A DNA stretch of 5,860 bases from an uncultured Mollicutes bacterium. GTDB lineage: Bacteria; Bacillota_I; Bacilli_A; RF39; UBA660. The stretch is from positions 1-5,860 of the forward strand of contig URRF01000055.1 of the NCBI GenBank assembly GCA_900550145.1, read 5' to 3'. How positions within the stretch are numbered: the stretch's first letter is position 1; every line of letters starts with the position of its first letter. Below the pieces are notes generated by a model that saw only the letters and a program-made list of their open reading frames with translations, was not told the origin of the DNA and made no database searches. Shown piece by piece: positions 1 to 5,858 of this stretch. The translations under genes were made by a program, and so were the position numbers.

Positions 1-5
1 AATTT

Positions 6-55
6 CCCCCCCCCCCTATTTTTACTAATATTTTTTTTTTATCCCCCCCCCCCCC
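6..55. repeat. Paired long C (G) homopolymer tracts flanking an AT spacer
   Basis: A run of 11 C (6-16) and a run of 13 C (43-55) are separated by 26 nt of almost pure A/T that contains a T10 run (31-40). Both C runs are followed by TAT. On the minus strand these are G11 and G13. Such tracts are prone to slippage and can form G-quadruplex-like structures on the G strand. They stand out because the surrounding sequence is only about one-fifth G+C. The sequence does not show whether they are a phase-variable element, a structural element or an artefact of sequencing or assembly near a contig end. Confidence 0.8.
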
Positions 56-71
56 TATAGTTTGTCAATAT

Positions 72-95
72 AAAAAGCATATTTTTTTATGCTTT
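72..95 (-). terminator. Possible intrinsic terminator of the three-gene operon
   Basis: An 8-bp stem (74-81 with 88-95, sequence AAAGCATA) encloses a 6-nt loop. Read on the minus strand it is followed by TTATATT, a short interrupted U tract. It is the last of four hairpins after the YihY stop codon and the only one with a U-rich tail in that direction. The stem has only two G-C pairs, so it would be weak alone. Termination may depend on the whole hairpin cluster. Confidence 0.4.
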
Positions 96-107
96 ACTTA
101 ACTTTAC

Positions 108-127
108 AGTGGCTTTTTTTAGCCACT
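108..127. other. Inverted repeat / stem-loop
   Basis: AGTGGCT at 108-114 pairs perfectly with AGCCACT at 121-127 around a 6-nt T loop (A loop on the minus strand). It has four G-C pairs, making it the most stable short stem in the cluster. Neither side carries a proper U tract (TTTGTC on the plus side, GTAAAG on the minus side). It is more likely an mRNA 3'-end stabiliser or pause structure than a standalone terminator. The octamer TTTGTCAA follows it at 128-135 and recurs at 61-68. Confidence 0.5.
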
Positions 128-143
128 TTGTCAAATAATGACC

Positions 144-168
144 ACTATAAGGAGAATACTCTTATAGT
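144..168. other. Long inverted repeat / stem-loop downstream of the YihY gene
   Basis: ACTATAAG (144-151) pairs with CTTATAGT (161-168), and AG (153-154) pairs with CT (159-160), leaving G152 bulged and a 4-nt AATA loop. This gives a 10-bp stem with one bulge. It lies in the 3' untranslated region of the operon, 18 nt beyond the YihY stop. There is no U tract on either side. It could be a stabilising structure or a protein-binding palindrome; the sequence does not decide. Confidence 0.5.
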
Positions 169-173
169 CCATG

Positions 174-193
174 AAGGATGATCACTCATCCTT
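174..193. other. Stem-loop overlapping the YihY stop codon
   Basis: AAGGATGA (174-181) pairs perfectly with TCATCCTT (186-193) around a TCAC loop, an 8-bp stem. The stem contains the TGA stop codon of the YihY gene (186-188, minus strand). Read on the plus strand it is followed by TTTATATT, so it could act as a weak terminator for transcripts entering from the left. On the minus strand it is followed by CATGG and is not a terminator. Confidence 0.45.
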
Positions 194-1019
194 TTATATT
201 ATTTTCAATATTACCTTTATCTATACCCGCATTCATTACTAATCCAATTACAAATACATATGATAGTATGTAAAACCAAATAAGTAATATTATTATGTTT
301 GAAATACTACCATAGAATATATCATAATGTGCTACATTTGATACCCAAAATGAATATATTTGGGTTGTAATCATCCACATTATTGTTGTAAATATTGATC
401 CAGTTGTTACTGTTTTGCTTTTTATTTCTTTGTTTGGTGCGATTGTATATACTAATTTTATATTAAAATATATTAGGAAAAATGATATTGGATATTTTAG
501 TATGTAATAAACTATTGTTATTCTATTTGATAGTGTATCTGATTTGATAAAACTTAGTAATAGTTTTAATATTTTATCACCAAATGCAGGAACAATTATC
601 ATGAACATAATAAGTGTAATTAGTACAAATGTCATTATAAATGCTTTAATTCTCTTTGGTAGTGGTTTTTGTGGTTTTATTTCGTATATGACATCAGCAG
701 CTGTTATAACTGAATATGCTCCTGTAGATGCTAGATAAATAGCTGTAATTAAAAATATTAGAATGCTTAAATCAAATCCTCTACCATCTATTAATGGTAG
801 TAACATTGCACTAACTGCTTTTGGAAAGGTATTTGAAATAAATGTTGTTATTGAATCTAGTGATAATGAAAATACTGATGCGATAATAGCAACTAAAACT
901 ATAACAGGAATTATTGTAAGTACAAAAGAGAAAGCCAATTGTCCAGGTAAAATAGACATAACCGGCTTTCTAATAATTGTAAATATTTGTTTTATACGTT
1001 CTTTTAATTTATTAATCAT
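186..1019 (-). CDS. YihY/BrkB family (UPF0761) multi-pass membrane protein
   Basis: An integral membrane protein of 277 residues with about six predicted helices (near 28-50, 84-108, 126-147, 168-190, 205-225 and 242-265). Family hallmarks are visible: GQLAFSFVLTIIP at 26-38, the IYLASTGAYSVI stretch at 94-105, YTIAPN at 191-196 before a TTGSI...W segment, and YGSISNIIILLIWFY at 236-250. Length is typical for the family. Members were once misnamed ribonuclease BN; their role is not firmly established, with export or envelope functions proposed. The start is well supported: the ATG overlaps the preceding TAA stop by one base (TAATG) and has an AAGGGA site 5 nt upstream (1025-1030). It is the last gene of the operon, so it is probably translated by coupling to the GGDEF-domain gene. 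The N-terminus is lysine/arginine-rich and probably cytoplasmic. Family assignment is strong; substrate is unknown. Confidence 0.9.
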   Translation of the reverse strand: MINKLKERIKQIFTIIRKPVMSILPGQLAFSFVLTIIPVIVLVAIIASVFSLSLDSITTFISNTFPKAVSAMLLPLIDGRGFDLSILIFLITAIYLASTGAYSVITAADVIYEIKPQKPLPKRIKAFIMTFVLITLIMFMIIVPAFGDKILKLLLSFIKSDTLSNRITIVYYILKYPISFFLIYFNIKLVYTIAPNKEIKSKTVTTGSIFTTIMWMITTQIYSFWVSNVAHYDIFYGSISNIIILLIWFYILSYVFVIGLVMNAGIDKGNIENNIKG

Positions 1020-3043
1020 TACTTTCCCTTATTTTCTTTAGTTTTTTTTATATCTAGTACTGCATCATTTATAGCATCTTCAATTAATTTAATATCATTT
1101 AATATCATACTATAACCTAATGTTGCTCCTTTTTCATGTGGTAATTCTTTCATTAATTTATATAATTTTCTCATATAAAGTACTACTTGTTCTTCTGGAT
1201 AACCCACCATATATATTATAAATTCATTTCCATCAGTTCTTAGTATATCTGTATTTTTTAACTGATTATTTATTAATATATTAGCAGCTGCTTTAATAAC
1301 TGTATCTCCTTCTTGATATCCAAACTCATTATTAACTTGTTTTAAATCATTTAAATCAATGACTATTATTGATTGTGGATATACTTTATTATCATCCCAT
1401 TTATCAATATTATAATTTAAATAATTTCTATTTTTTAAAGATGTTAGTGGATCTATAAATCTTGATTTTTCTTCATTTAATTTTATTTTTCTTTCTTTAT
1501 TTTTTCTTATTACCGCTATTACTATAAGTATTATTGCTACAAATATTAAGTAATAAGCAATTGATATAGTTTCAAAGAAATTATTATGTAAACATTGTTT
1601 CATACCATTATTTCTAAATTCAGTATGATTAATATTTGTTAAATAATATTGAAATATATCTGAGAATATATTATTTGTACTATCTCTTTTAATTAAAAAG
1701 TTATAGTTTATATCTGCTTTTCCTTCATATACAATATAATAATCTTTTAATTTTGTATTTTTGTAATAATTATAAGTATTCATATCAAGTAATATAAGTG
1801 GTTCTTTATTTTTAAGTAAACTACTTATTTTTGAATATGCTTTTATTGTTGCTTTTGAATTGTTGTTTACATATTCTGTTAACATTGTATCTTTTAATGC
1901 ATATATTTCTTTATTAGTTAAACTCATCCAAGAATCAACTGTAACGTTATTATCTATATGTGTTAATATTACATATGATGCATCATATACATTTATTGTT
2001 TCATTACTTCCTTGTGAATCTATACCATAATAGTTAAATATTATGTCAACATCTCCATTTTCAAAACCCTTTGTTAATTGTTTTATTGAATTATATTTTT
2101 TATATTGAAATTCTACTCCTGCAAACTTTTCAAAACCATTTAGGAACTCTAAATTAATTCCTTTAGTATTTGATATTTCATAAGGTATATTTTCTACATA
2201 TCCATATATATATTTTTTTCCTTTAAAATTTGACTTGTCTTTTTCATCAATGTTTTTTGCTTTATAATAAAAATCATTCATTTTTGTTGAATATAATCTA
2301 CTAAAGTTCTTTCTATACCATTTGTTATACATTTTTATAAATATTTCATTTAATTTAGTATTATTGTTACTCAATGTTAATACATATTTATTAGTTAAAC
2401 TAGTTAAATTATTTACTATGTAATAATTATTAGTAACTATTTCTTTTAAATATCTATTTTTTGGAATAATAATATAATTTACTTCATTCGAATTAAATGC
2501 ATTAAGTAGTTGAACATCATCTTCATAGTTGGTAAATGTTAAGTTATTACCATAAGTTAAATATTCACTAATACTTGTCATACTAGTTGTTAATACACCT
2601 ATTTTATATCCTTCTAATTTGGATATATCTTGTATTTTTTTATTTTCTTTGCTTATTATTACATAATTATCTTCGTAAAATAATAAGTCATTTCTACCTA
2701 AGTCATCTGTTTCTTTTATTATTTTAAATAAATAATTAGTTTTTGGTTCAGATGAATTTAGGGAATATGATACTCTATTTAATGATAAGCCAGTTTCTGC
2801 TTCAAAATAATCTAGAAAAGATAGAAATATATCTCCTTCTTCTAATGAAAACACTGGTAAATCATTCATAACATAGATATCTATCATGCTTTTTTTATTA
2901 TCTTCTATCCATTTTTTATCTGATAAAGATAATTCTGTTTTGTTATCTTTATATCTTAAGAATACTAAAATTCCTACTACTAATAATAGTACTAAAGCAG
3001 CAACTATTATTATTATATTTTTCTTATTCTTTTTCTTGTTCAT
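1019..3043 (-). CDS. Membrane sensor-like protein: tandem solute-binding domains plus degenerate GGDEF domain
   Basis: 674 residues. Order: lysine-rich N-terminus, membrane helix about 10-30, two extracellular domains resembling family 3 solute-binding proteins (about 50-260 and 275-480), second helix about 493-512, basic juxtamembrane linker, and a C-terminal GGDEF domain from about 525. The first binding domain shows the lobe pattern KLEGYKIGVL...NEVNYIIIP; the second shows GINLEFLNGFEKFAG...GDVDIIF. The GGDEF domain keeps DPLTSLKNR (531-539), metal-type D563, N571 and GD at 579-580, but the signature reads RTDGNEF (602-608). One glycine is replaced by Asp and the catalytic acidic residue by Asn606. 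No RxxD inhibitory site is seen. It is therefore probably not an active diguanylate cyclase; it may bind nucleotide or serve as a dimerisation/signalling module. The ATG has AGAGGT 8 nt upstream (3052-3057). It overlaps the upstream gene by 20 nt and the YihY gene by 1 nt. The ligand is unknown. Confidence 0.85.
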   Translation of the reverse strand: MNKKKNKKNIIIIVAALVLLLVVGILVFLRYKDNKTELSLSDKKWIEDNKKSMIDIYVMNDLPVFSLEEGDIFLSFLDYFEAETGLSLNRVSYSLNSSEPKTNYLFKIIKETDDLGRNDLLFYEDNYVIISKENKKIQDISKLEGYKIGVLTTSMTSISEYLTYGNNLTFTNYEDDVQLLNAFNSNEVNYIIIPKNRYLKEIVTNNYYIVNNLTSLTNKYVLTLSNNNTKLNEIFIKMYNKWYRKNFSRLYSTKMNDFYYKAKNIDEKDKSNFKGKKYIYGYVENIPYEISNTKGINLEFLNGFEKFAGVEFQYKKYNSIKQLTKGFENGDVDIIFNYYGIDSQGSNETINVYDASYVILTHIDNNVTVDSWMSLTNKEIYALKDTMLTEYVNNNSKATIKAYSKISSLLKNKEPLILLDMNTYNYYKNTKLKDYYIVYEGKADINYNFLIKRDSTNNIFSDIFQYYLTNINHTEFRNNGMKQCLHNNFFETISIAYYLIFVAIILIVIAVIRKNKERKIKLNEEKSRFIDPLTSLKNRNYLNYNIDKWDDNKVYPQSIIVIDLNDLKQVNNEFGYQEGDTVIKAAANILINNQLKNTDILRTDGNEFIIYMVGYPEEQVVLYMRKLYKLMKELPHEKGATLGYSMILNDIKLIEDAINDAVLDIKKTKENKGK

Positions 3044-3524
3044 CTTCTTTTACCTCTTTTACAATTTCATCTGATACATAACTAATTTCTTTACTTTTTT
3101 TGTTTTTGTAACCAATCATTTTATAGTTTCCATCTTCATTTGTTATAAAGAATTCGAAATCATAAAATGCTATTTTTTCTTCACTAAATTCTTTTAATAT
3201 GTCATTACATTTTTCTTTCATCTTATCTTTAGTATTATCTTTATTTGTTACTTTTATATGTATATTTACTATTTTCCCTTTAATAGATATACTTGCATCT
3301 GTAAAGTTTTCATCTTCTTTTATTTTATTAACTAATTTTTTTATTTCATCATCTGTAATAGGCACTTTTTCTATACCATCTAATCTGTTACCATATACTG
3401 ATTTAACATCTGTTGGATACATATAAGATTTTATGGCAATAAACATGAATGTTAAGAATATAGCTAGTAATACTAAAACTATTATTACTCTATATTTTAA
3501 AATAAAATTCCATATTTTTTTCAT
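3024..3524 (-). CDS. Single-pass membrane protein of unknown function, first gene of the operon
   Basis: 166 residues that I do not recognise. A short basic N-terminus (MKKIWNFILKYR) precedes one hydrophobic helix at about 13-31. The rest, an alternating charged/hydrophobic region of about 130 residues, is therefore probably outside the cell. It includes a segment with ITDDEIKKLVNKIKED and then strand-like stretches (ASISIKGKIVNIHIKV), suggesting a small alpha/beta domain, and ends in a strongly acidic tail (EIVKEVKEDEQEKE). The ATG has an AGGAG site 8 nt upstream (3533-3537) and a good promoter just beyond. The stop lies 20 nt inside the next gene, the GGDEF-domain protein, so translation is likely coupled. 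Context suggests an accessory or anchor subunit of that sensor, but this is inference. There are no cysteines in its extracytoplasmic part and no lipobox. Confidence 0.75.
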   Translation of the reverse strand: MKKIWNFILKYRVIIVLVLLAIFLTFMFIAIKSYMYPTDVKSVYGNRLDGIEKVPITDDEIKKLVNKIKEDENFTDASISIKGKIVNIHIKVTNKDNTKDKMKEKCNDILKEFSEEKIAFYDFEFFITNEDGNYKMIGYKNKKSKEISYVSDEIVKEVKEDEQEKE

Positions 3525-3548
3525 TTTCTCAACTCCTAGATATTTTAT

Positions 3549-3577
3549 ATTATACTATAAATATTAAATATATTCAA
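3549..3577 (-). promoter_or_regulatory. Sigma-A-type promoter of the three-gene membrane operon
   Basis: On the minus strand a perfect TATAAT -10 box (3549-3554) lies 17 nt from a TTGAAT -35 box (3572-3577), which matches TTGA of the TTGACA consensus. It sits 25 nt upstream of the first start codon in a very AT-rich stretch, and just after the serpin terminator. This makes the operon a separate transcription unit from the serpin gene. No clear operator palindrome is visible around it. Confidence 0.75.
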
Positions 3578-3608
3578 ATAATATGTAAATATTAAAATAG
3601 TTTACATT

Positions 3609-3634
3609 AAAAATCAAAGTATTTCTACTTTGAT
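3609..3634 (-). terminator. Intrinsic terminator of the serpin gene
   Basis: A perfect 9-bp stem, ATCAAAGTA (3613-3621) with TACTTTGAT (3626-3634), closes a 4-nt loop and runs into a U tract on the minus strand (A run 3609-3613). It begins 2 nt after the serpin TAA stop (3637-3639). The position and direction fit factor-independent termination of the serpin transcript. Read on the plus strand there is no T tract, so it acts one way. Confidence 0.75.
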
Positions 3635-3636
3635 AA

Positions 3637-5205
3637 TTATTTATTATTAATTGGTTCGTAAACACTTCCTATAAACCAAACTTCATGTGTATTTTTATCT
3701 CTTATTAAGAATATATATGGTTTATCAAATGTTAAATCAATTTCTTTTACTGGTACTTCATATTTATATTCAAATGAACATCCTGCTGCACCAGCACCTC
3801 CTGCTAATGTAGCTGCTGATGCTTTTATTCCTTGATTTGAAAATTCTATATTTGATTTATGAATTGTTTTATTTATATAAGCTTTTTCTTTTGTTATATT
3901 AGTAAGATTTGATTTTTCTTTATCAAAAACATCTACAATGCCTAGTTTTTTTAAATCATTCATTAAATTAAGTTCATAATCAAATTTAAATAATGGTAAA
4001 CGTCCCTTAATTCTTGTTATTACACCTTCTTCAAAACTATCTAATTCAATTTTCTTTAAACTATTAATTATTTTATTTAATTTTTCTACAGTTATAGTTT
4101 CTATATACTTATCTAATGTTTGATTTGTTGGCATAATACCAATATATTCTAAAGTAGTTCCATTATATTCTTTTAGTTCTTTTTCAAATACTTTTACTTC
4201 ATCATCAACATAAAACTCAAAATCAGTAGAACTAGAAATTTGTTTATATCCTGTTTTTATTTCTTTAATATATCTATCTAATACAGTTTTTTCATCTTCA
4301 TATGGTCCTTCTCCACATGTTTTATTTTTAACAAATTCTTTATATGCCTCTGATACTGTTTTTCTTATATTTTCTTCTTTAAGTATAGTTACAATATCAT
4401 ATTTATTTGCAGATGCACCTATATCTACAGATTTTGCATTTATACTATTATTATTAAAACTTAATGTTGGATATTGAATTTCATTTTCTCCAATTTTACT
4501 AACATATGCTCGGTAATTTTCATGAGGATAATCTGCTATCCATCCCATTCTTGTACCAGGATAATTTGAAACATTTTCTGAAGTAGACAGAGGTTGAATT
4601 AAATACTTCCATTCCATATCAATTGATAAAGCATTTATTAAAAGAAAATCATTGTCACTTACGTCATCTACTATATTATTTATTAATTTAAATGTTTTAT
4701 TGCTAACCCAATTATTTATATTAGATGTGGTTTTGAAATCATCATATATAACTTCAGCATTATATTTTTCTTTTAAACTATTTATATACTCTTGTTTAAT
4801 GCTATTTTTATATGAGTTTCTTACAAATAAACCATTTGCAAATGACATATTTGAGTTGTTATTGTATTTTTTTGGTTTATACTCTCCAACTACAGATTCT
4901 ATTTGATTTTTTGAATTACCATTTGCTGCATCGTTTAACATTTCTAAAGTATATTTTATAGATAGTGGGCTATATAGCATATTCTTTTTACCATTTTCTA
5001 ATTTTAAGAAATATAAGTCAAAGGATTCAAGTTCATTTCCAAGCATTTTATTTGGCAAACTAACTTTCTTAGTTTCTCCATTATCTATAATCTCTTTATC
5101 TTTTTCTAAATACTTATAACTTAATACTAAACCATTTAATAATATAATCACTAAAATCATAAAAACTAGAACACATATCGTATATAGCAAGGCATGTACT
5201 AACAT
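3637..5205 (-). CDS. Membrane-anchored serpin (serine/cysteine protease inhibitor), 5' end rearranged
   Basis: 522 residues. Serpins trap proteases by a suicide mechanism in which the cleaved reactive-centre loop inserts into sheet A. Landmarks in order: hydrophobic anchor about 10-29; NMLYSPLSIKYTLEML at 75-90; SFANGLFV at 121-128; LLINALSIDMEW at 188-199; TLEYIGIMP at 351-359; LPLFKFDYELNL...LKKLGIVDVF at 403-427; IHKSNIEF at 448-455; hinge NQGIKASAAT at 457-466; and the C-terminal FDKPYIFLIRD...VWFIGSVYEP at 493-518. The small-residue hinge (A462, S463, A464, A465) suggests an inhibitory serpin. Two departures from the usual fold are a roughly 100-residue insertion between W199 and 359, and a reactive loop about 12 residues longer than in alpha-1-antitrypsin. 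The protein probably faces outside the cell. The start is uncertain: neither the ATG at 5205 nor that at 5160 has a ribosome-binding site, and both lie in a broken DHH gene. Family identity is very secure. Confidence 0.88.
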   Translation of the reverse strand: MLVHALLYTICVLVFMILVIILLNGLVLSYKYLEKDKEIIDNGETKKVSLPNKMLGNELESFDLYFLKLENGKKNMLYSPLSIKYTLEMLNDAANGNSKNQIESVVGEYKPKKYNNNSNMSFANGLFVRNSYKNSIKQEYINSLKEKYNAEVIYDDFKTTSNINNWVSNKTFKLINNIVDDVSDNDFLLINALSIDMEWKYLIQPLSTSENVSNYPGTRMGWIADYPHENYRAYVSKIGENEIQYPTLSFNNNSINAKSVDIGASANKYDIVTILKEENIRKTVSEAYKEFVKNKTCGEGPYEDEKTVLDRYIKEIKTGYKQISSSTDFEFYVDDEVKVFEKELKEYNGTTLEYIGIMPTNQTLDKYIETITVEKLNKIINSLKKIELDSFEEGVITRIKGRLPLFKFDYELNLMNDLKKLGIVDVFDKEKSNLTNITKEKAYINKTIHKSNIEFSNQGIKASAATLAGGAGAAGCSFEYKYEVPVKEIDLTFDKPYIFLIRDKNTHEVWFIGSVYEPINNK

Positions 5206-5575
5206 AACTAGTTACAATAACTCTAACCATACCAGCATCAGGGTGATGATCAATAGCACCTAGTACCAAAGAAGCATCTTCAATACTTTGATTGACATCA
5301 TTATGATCAGTTAAAAAATAATTATATTTAGAAATATCTTTCTTATCTAATATAAAAGGGGAGTAATCAAAATTATCTATAACTTGTTTTGTGCAGTCTT
5401 CACTTATCTTTTCGCCATCAAGAACTGCATACAGAGCATCATACCCCAAAGACTGTAACACCTTACTCATTAAATAAGAAGAAAAGATTGTATCAGTATC
5501 AGGTTTCTTATGCCCAATAACTAAAATCTTTTTACTTCTATCTAAATTATTAATTAAATCTAAAATACTACTCAT
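5114..5575 (-). pseudogene. Truncated DHH phosphoesterase, family II (Mn-dependent) inorganic pyrophosphatase-like
   Basis: The open frame is 153 residues. The N-terminal DHH domain is clear: KILVIGHKKPDTDTIFSS with metal ligands H22, D26 and D28, FLTDHN with D90, and GAIDHH with H110/H111. The spacing and sequence resemble family II inorganic pyrophosphatases (PpaC type), which are about 310 residues. Similarity seems to continue through SYVSTCLAIYDM (123-134). It is then replaced by about 19 residues that I read as out-of-frame translation of the serpin 5' end. The rest of the DHH domain and the whole substrate-binding DHHA2 domain are missing, so the product should be inactive. The ATG follows the upstream frame's TAG by 3 nt and has no good Shine-Dalgarno site, suggesting coupled translation originally. 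G+C is clearly higher than in the genes to the left. It could be a real deletion or an assembly join. Confidence 0.75.
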
Positions 5576-5578
5576 CAG

Positions 5579-5858
5579 CTAACTTGATGAATAATAAGGA
5601 AAACCTCTTGCGATTGTTTTTGCTGGAAATGGCTGTGTCAAATTAACATTAATATTAGATATTGCCTTATAATCCTCTAATGCCTTTCCTAGCTGTGTAG
5701 AAACCTTATAGCCTTTGTTTTCCATTTTCTCAGTGAGAATTTTTATCTTTTTTCTTAATTTCTTCTTTAATCGCATCTTTAAGTTCATCACCTCTTAAAT
5801 CAGCAAACATATTATCAGAAACATACTTTAATTTAATCTCATTAGGAGTACCTTTAAG
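5579..5858 (-). pseudogene. Unrecognised protein, 3' part only, apparently frameshifted
   Basis: Coding sequence enters from the right edge in one frame (5858-5730). It reads about 37 residues of plausible protein (LKGTPNEIKLKYVSDNMF then ADLRGDELKDAIKEEIKKK) before DKNSH and a TGA at 5730-5732. The next frame continues KIKILTEKMENKGYKVSTQLGK and ends ...TQPFPAKTIARGFPYYSSS with TAG at 5579-5581. The two parts join naturally if one A is removed from the A6 run (T6 on the plus strand, 5748-5753). Together they would give one charged, helix-rich C-terminal region of about 90 residues. Alternatively the second part could start at the GTG/ATG near 5791 or the ATG at 5776, with AAGAGGTG upstream, giving a lysine-rich protein of 65-70 residues; I find this less natural. 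I do not recognise the family. It probably formed an operon with the DHH gene 3 nt downstream. Confidence 0.5.

Noticed and set aside
1..60. CRISPR-like repeat-spacer structure
   Set aside because: Only two homopolymer tracts with a single AT spacer; no conserved repeat of CRISPR length and no cas gene in the window.
186..188. TGA as a possible Trp codon (Mycoplasma-type code)
   Set aside because: Trp is encoded by TGG throughout, and the YihY protein ends at this TGA at the length normal for its family, so the standard bacterial code fits.
544..1041. Plus-strand open frames of 64 and 92 codons (544-738, 763-1041)
   Set aside because: They lie antisense inside the strongly recognisable YihY gene, have no ribosome-binding site and read as low-complexity hydrophobic translations of the opposite strand.
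1088..1107. Tandem TTTAATATCA duplication
   Set aside because: Only two 10-nt copies inside the AT-rich GGDEF coding frame; expected by chance at this composition and not carrying a protein repeat of note.
2886..3426. Plus-strand open frames at 2886-3074 and 3199-3426
   Set aside because: Antisense to the GGDEF-domain and small membrane genes; rich in Leu/Ile/Phe/Ser as expected from the complement of Lys/Asn-rich coding sequence, with no start signals.
4652..4906. Plus-strand open frame of 84 codons inside the serpin gene
   Set aside because: Antisense to conserved serpin segments; no ribosome-binding site or recognisable domain.
5206..5300. Promoter for the serpin gene upstream of its start
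   Set aside because: No pair of -35/-10 boxes with acceptable spacing was found on the minus strand; this stretch encodes the conserved DHH motif region instead.
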